A stretch of 21,683 bases of DNA from Plakobranchus ocellatus. Taxonomy: Eukaryota > Mollusca > Gastropoda > Plakobranchidae. The notes under the pieces are model-generated. The model was not told the origin of the DNA, searched no databases, and saw only the letters and a program-made list of their open reading frames with translations. Where the stretch lies: positions 1,300,813 to 1,322,495 of the forward strand of contig BLXT01008249.1 in assembly GCA_019648995.1 (NCBI GenBank), read 5' to 3'. Of this stretch, positions 19,977-21,683 are shown one piece after another. The translations under genes were made by a program, and so were the position numbers. The number at the start of each line of letters is the position of its first letter. Positions within the stretch are counted from its first letter, which is position 1.

Positions 19977-20520
19977 GTGGTAGAGATGGAACAAGTGCTT
20001 GGTAATCACATTATTTAAGAAATCGCAACTAATTCTGTATTGGATCCTTGGTGGGTTGTGTAAAAAAAAAGCTCCATTTGTCAAGGAATTTAGAGTAAAT
20101 GGGAACGTTTCATTTATTCACCCATTATTTCATTCTTTTTTCTCTCTTGTTGTTTTAGAGCTTGACCTAGAAAATATTTTCTCCATCTAAGAATGAAGAT
20201 GTGTGTAATGTTAGGGTTCAAAACGAAGAATAGAAGAGAACAAAATTAAGGTTATACATTTTTCTTTTTAAGACTGTTACTTTTTTTCTTCTTCATGATT
20301 ACAAAGAACATCAGAAATATGAACAAAAAAGTTACTTCCTTACAATATCATTCTGCCCAATAGGATTAATTTACATGACTATTTAACACACTAGTGTAAT
20401 AATTTAATATCTCAAATCGACTGCATACAACTAAAATGTTTTTAGGCCGACCTTATTTTGCCGAACCTTCGGATAAATAGAATCCGACCTTATTTTCCCG
20501 AACGCCTTATTTTATTACAG

Positions 20521-20594
20521 AAAGAGAAAGAGAGAAAGAGAGAGAGAGAGCGAGAGAGAGAGAGAGAGAGAGAGAGGGGGAGAGAGAGACAGAC

Positions 20595-20649
<55 letters not shown>

Positions 20650-20679
20650 AAAAGAGAGAGAGTGTGTGCGTGTGTGTGT
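20521..20679. repeat. (GA)n-(TG)n compound microsatellite
   Basis: GA array at 20521-20662 with a few C, T and G interruptions, continuing into a short GTGTG tract to 20679. CU-rich in the transcript sense, starting about 280 bases after the exon 1 donor. Confidence 0.96.
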
Positions 20680-20943
20680 CTAGTAACACCGGCATGCCCG
20701 TACTCATACTGCACGGGTACAAGCTTGGGTCCCTAATTAAAGTACTATTGCGTTCGGTTTGCCTAGTGTTCGGGAAAATAGTCACATCGATGTTTTTAAC
20801 CCCTCTACCTCTCGCTTCACTGGTCGGGCTCAGATGCCATGAATCTTAAAAAAAAAAAACAAAAAAAAAAACCGAAAAAAAAAAAGAATTACAGCGTGCA
20901 CAGCAAAAATCACAAGACAATGCTTTCTTTTTTTTCTTTTTAC

Positions 20944-21043
20944 CTGCATTGTAGGAAGCAAACGTAGGCAATATAGAAACGATTATCCAAACTTGTATGC
21001 AATTATAGACCTCGTAGGTCTCGAATATCCACCTTCTCCGCAT
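20944..21043 (-). CDS. Exon 1: start codon and predicted signal peptide
   Basis: The ATG at 21043-21041 is the first in its frame; an in-frame stop lies about 33 bases upstream. It encodes 33 residues beginning MRRRWIFETYEVYNC, then a hydrophobic stretch (VWIIVSILPTFAS), then small residues SYNA. This reads as a signal peptide with a long n-region and probable cleavage near ASYNA or just after. The exon ends GCAG before a GTAAAA donor (GT at 20943-20942), which is phase 1. Exon 2 begins phase 1 and supplies CA, so the join reads SYNA-A-NCPVEP. A phase-1 intron straight after the signal peptide is usual in modular extracellular proteins. The Kozak context is weak (C at -3). The true 5' end is not determined, and another first exon outside the window remains possible. 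Confidence 0.6.
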
Positions 21044-21683
21044 TGGAAACAAAAGAGGAATAGACAAGTATTATGTGTTCCTTCTTGATGTCTTTACACT
21101 TAACGAACAGAGGGTCTTTTCATTGCTAGGTAAGCGGTTAAGAAATAGAGAACAATGGTTGATTTAATGCTAAGGTTGCATTGATAGTAGCGCGTTTTTC
21201 CTTTTAAGAGCATAGAATAGGCAAGGCATAATAATATGTTTAATCTGTTAACTAAGAAATAAATGTCGCAAATTGCCGATTTCTTTAAGAACAATAAAGA
21301 CAACTGTCTTATTCAAAGTCTTGGAAATAATGATTTTAAAAAGGCGATTTCGAACTAAAGATTTTTTCTTTTCTAAATATTGAAAAACATGTTTAATAAT
21401 AATAAAAAAAAAATACTAATGAGGGAAAAAATTATCAGTTCAATCGATTTTTCGGCTTTCATCCTTCTCGGACTCAGCTGAGAAATTGTGCTGCTGTGCT
21501 CTTTGAGCTTGCTACTGTATGTTTCTTTGATCAGGTTATGCTTTCTCTTGTGTTGACGATAAATCTTCCTTTGTTGAGGGATCGTGTTGCTTTCCTTTCT
21601 TTTGATCTTAACTGAATTTTTCATAAGGCCGTGTGGAATCAAAACATATTGTGAGGATCAATGGATTTTTTTTTTTTTTTTTT
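21044..21683 (-). promoter_or_regulatory. Putative 5' UTR and upstream region of the gene
   Basis: No convincing TATA box or initiator stands out. An upstream ATG at 21123 (context GCAATGA) opens a seven-codon frame (MKRPSVR) ending at 21100, so if it is transcribed it would be a short uORF. A CTTACCTAG at about 21126-21134 could be a splice acceptor, in which case the 5' UTR has an upstream exon. The region is AT-rich, with a T run at the window edge. Its promoter role is inferred only from position. Confidence 0.3.

Larger units (their letters stand above)
18065..20943 (-). other. Intron 1 (after the signal peptide)
   Basis: This 2879-base phase-1 intron ends in a strong pyrimidine tract and CCACAG. 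Its distal part holds an 18-bp minisatellite, its middle a SINE cluster, and its proximal part a GA/TG microsatellite flanked by short inverted repeats. No further exon is evident: exon 1 and exon 2 already match in phase. 18620-19040 and 20000-20440 show nothing recognisable. Confidence 0.65.
625..21043 (-). other. Gene model: multi-exon sushi/FTP-lectin/kringle surface protein, 3' end missing
   Basis: Six minus-strand exons (21043-20944, 18064-16614, 14303-14178, 11672-11539, 10094-9979, 1933-625) join in phase as 0-1, 1-0, 0-0, 0-2, 2-1 and 1-2. They give about 3236 coding bases, or 1078 residues. Deduced order: signal peptide 1-33, CCP-like 36-97, CCP-like 101-162, galactose-binding-like 163-325, CCP 326-377, FTP-like 378-540, kringle 549-628, kringle 632-718, unassigned segment, acidic Ser/Thr-rich stalk, Cys-rich juxtamembrane segment to 1078. 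Every internal junction falls inside or beside a domain and restores its expected spacing, which is stronger support than the splice sites alone. Family knowledge: CCP, FTP and kringle modules occur in extracellular recognition and adhesion proteins. Ligand and function are unknown. The gene continues past the left edge. Exon 1 is the least certain part. Confidence 0.8.

Noticed and set aside
21373-21642. 89-codon minus-strand frame rich in Lys, ending in a hydrophobic stretch, considered as an upstream exon or gene
   Set aside because: No domain, low-complexity composition, and it ends in an A/T-run region. It could be chance; it does not connect in phase to exon 1.
1-21683. CRISPR arrays, bacterial operons, viral or LTR elements
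   Set aside because: The tandem repeats have no spacers, and no polymerase, integrase, capsid or envelope motif was seen in any frame. The genomic style is clearly animal.

Overview
The window is eukaryotic nuclear DNA. It has split genes with GT-AG introns, long introns full of microsatellites, tRNA-derived SINEs, and one assembly gap. Its content is that of an invertebrate genome: sushi, fucolectin-like and kringle modules, plus a SINE family that I recall (unverified) from heterobranch gastropods such as sacoglossan sea slugs. A mollusc is my best guess.

Only one host gene can be supported. It lies on the minus strand, fills most of the window and leaves it at the left end. I assembled six exons by matching splice sites, reading phase and domain continuity: 20944-21043 (signal peptide), 16614-18064, 14178-14303, 11539-11672, 9979-10094 and 625-1933. 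All five junctions close in phase and restore recognisable domains. The deduced partial protein has about 1078 residues: signal peptide, two divergent sushi (CCP) domains, a galactose-binding (FTP/F5-8C-like) domain, a canonical sushi domain, a second FTP-like domain, two kringles, an unassigned cysteine-poor segment, a Ser/Thr/Asp-rich stalk and a Cys-rich juxtamembrane segment. A strong splice donor at the left end means a further exon, probably with a membrane segment, lies outside the window. I infer a cell-surface or secreted recognition protein. I cannot name it.

Region by region (plus coordinates). 1-624 is intron 6, with a CT-rich tract and no coding signal. 625-1933 is exon 6. 1934-9978 is an 8-kb intron with CAA/TAG, TTA and GA microsatellites, two SINEs, a hairpin, a 31-bp minisatellite and two diverged tandem duplications. 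9979-10094 is exon 5. 10095-11538 is intron 4, with a run of N flanked by two near-identical copies of one sequence, probably unmerged contig ends. 11539-11672 is exon 4. 11673-14177 is intron 3, with a GA tract, a G-rich tract and a composite SINE. 14178-14303 is exon 3. 14304-16613 is intron 2, with one SINE. 16614-18064 is exon 2. 18065-20943 is intron 1, with an 18-bp minisatellite, a SINE cluster and a GA tract. 20944-21043 is exon 1. 21044-21683 is putative 5' UTR and upstream sequence.

Many long open frames here are translations of microsatellites or SINEs and are not genes. No viral element, CRISPR array, rRNA gene or free-standing tRNA gene was seen.
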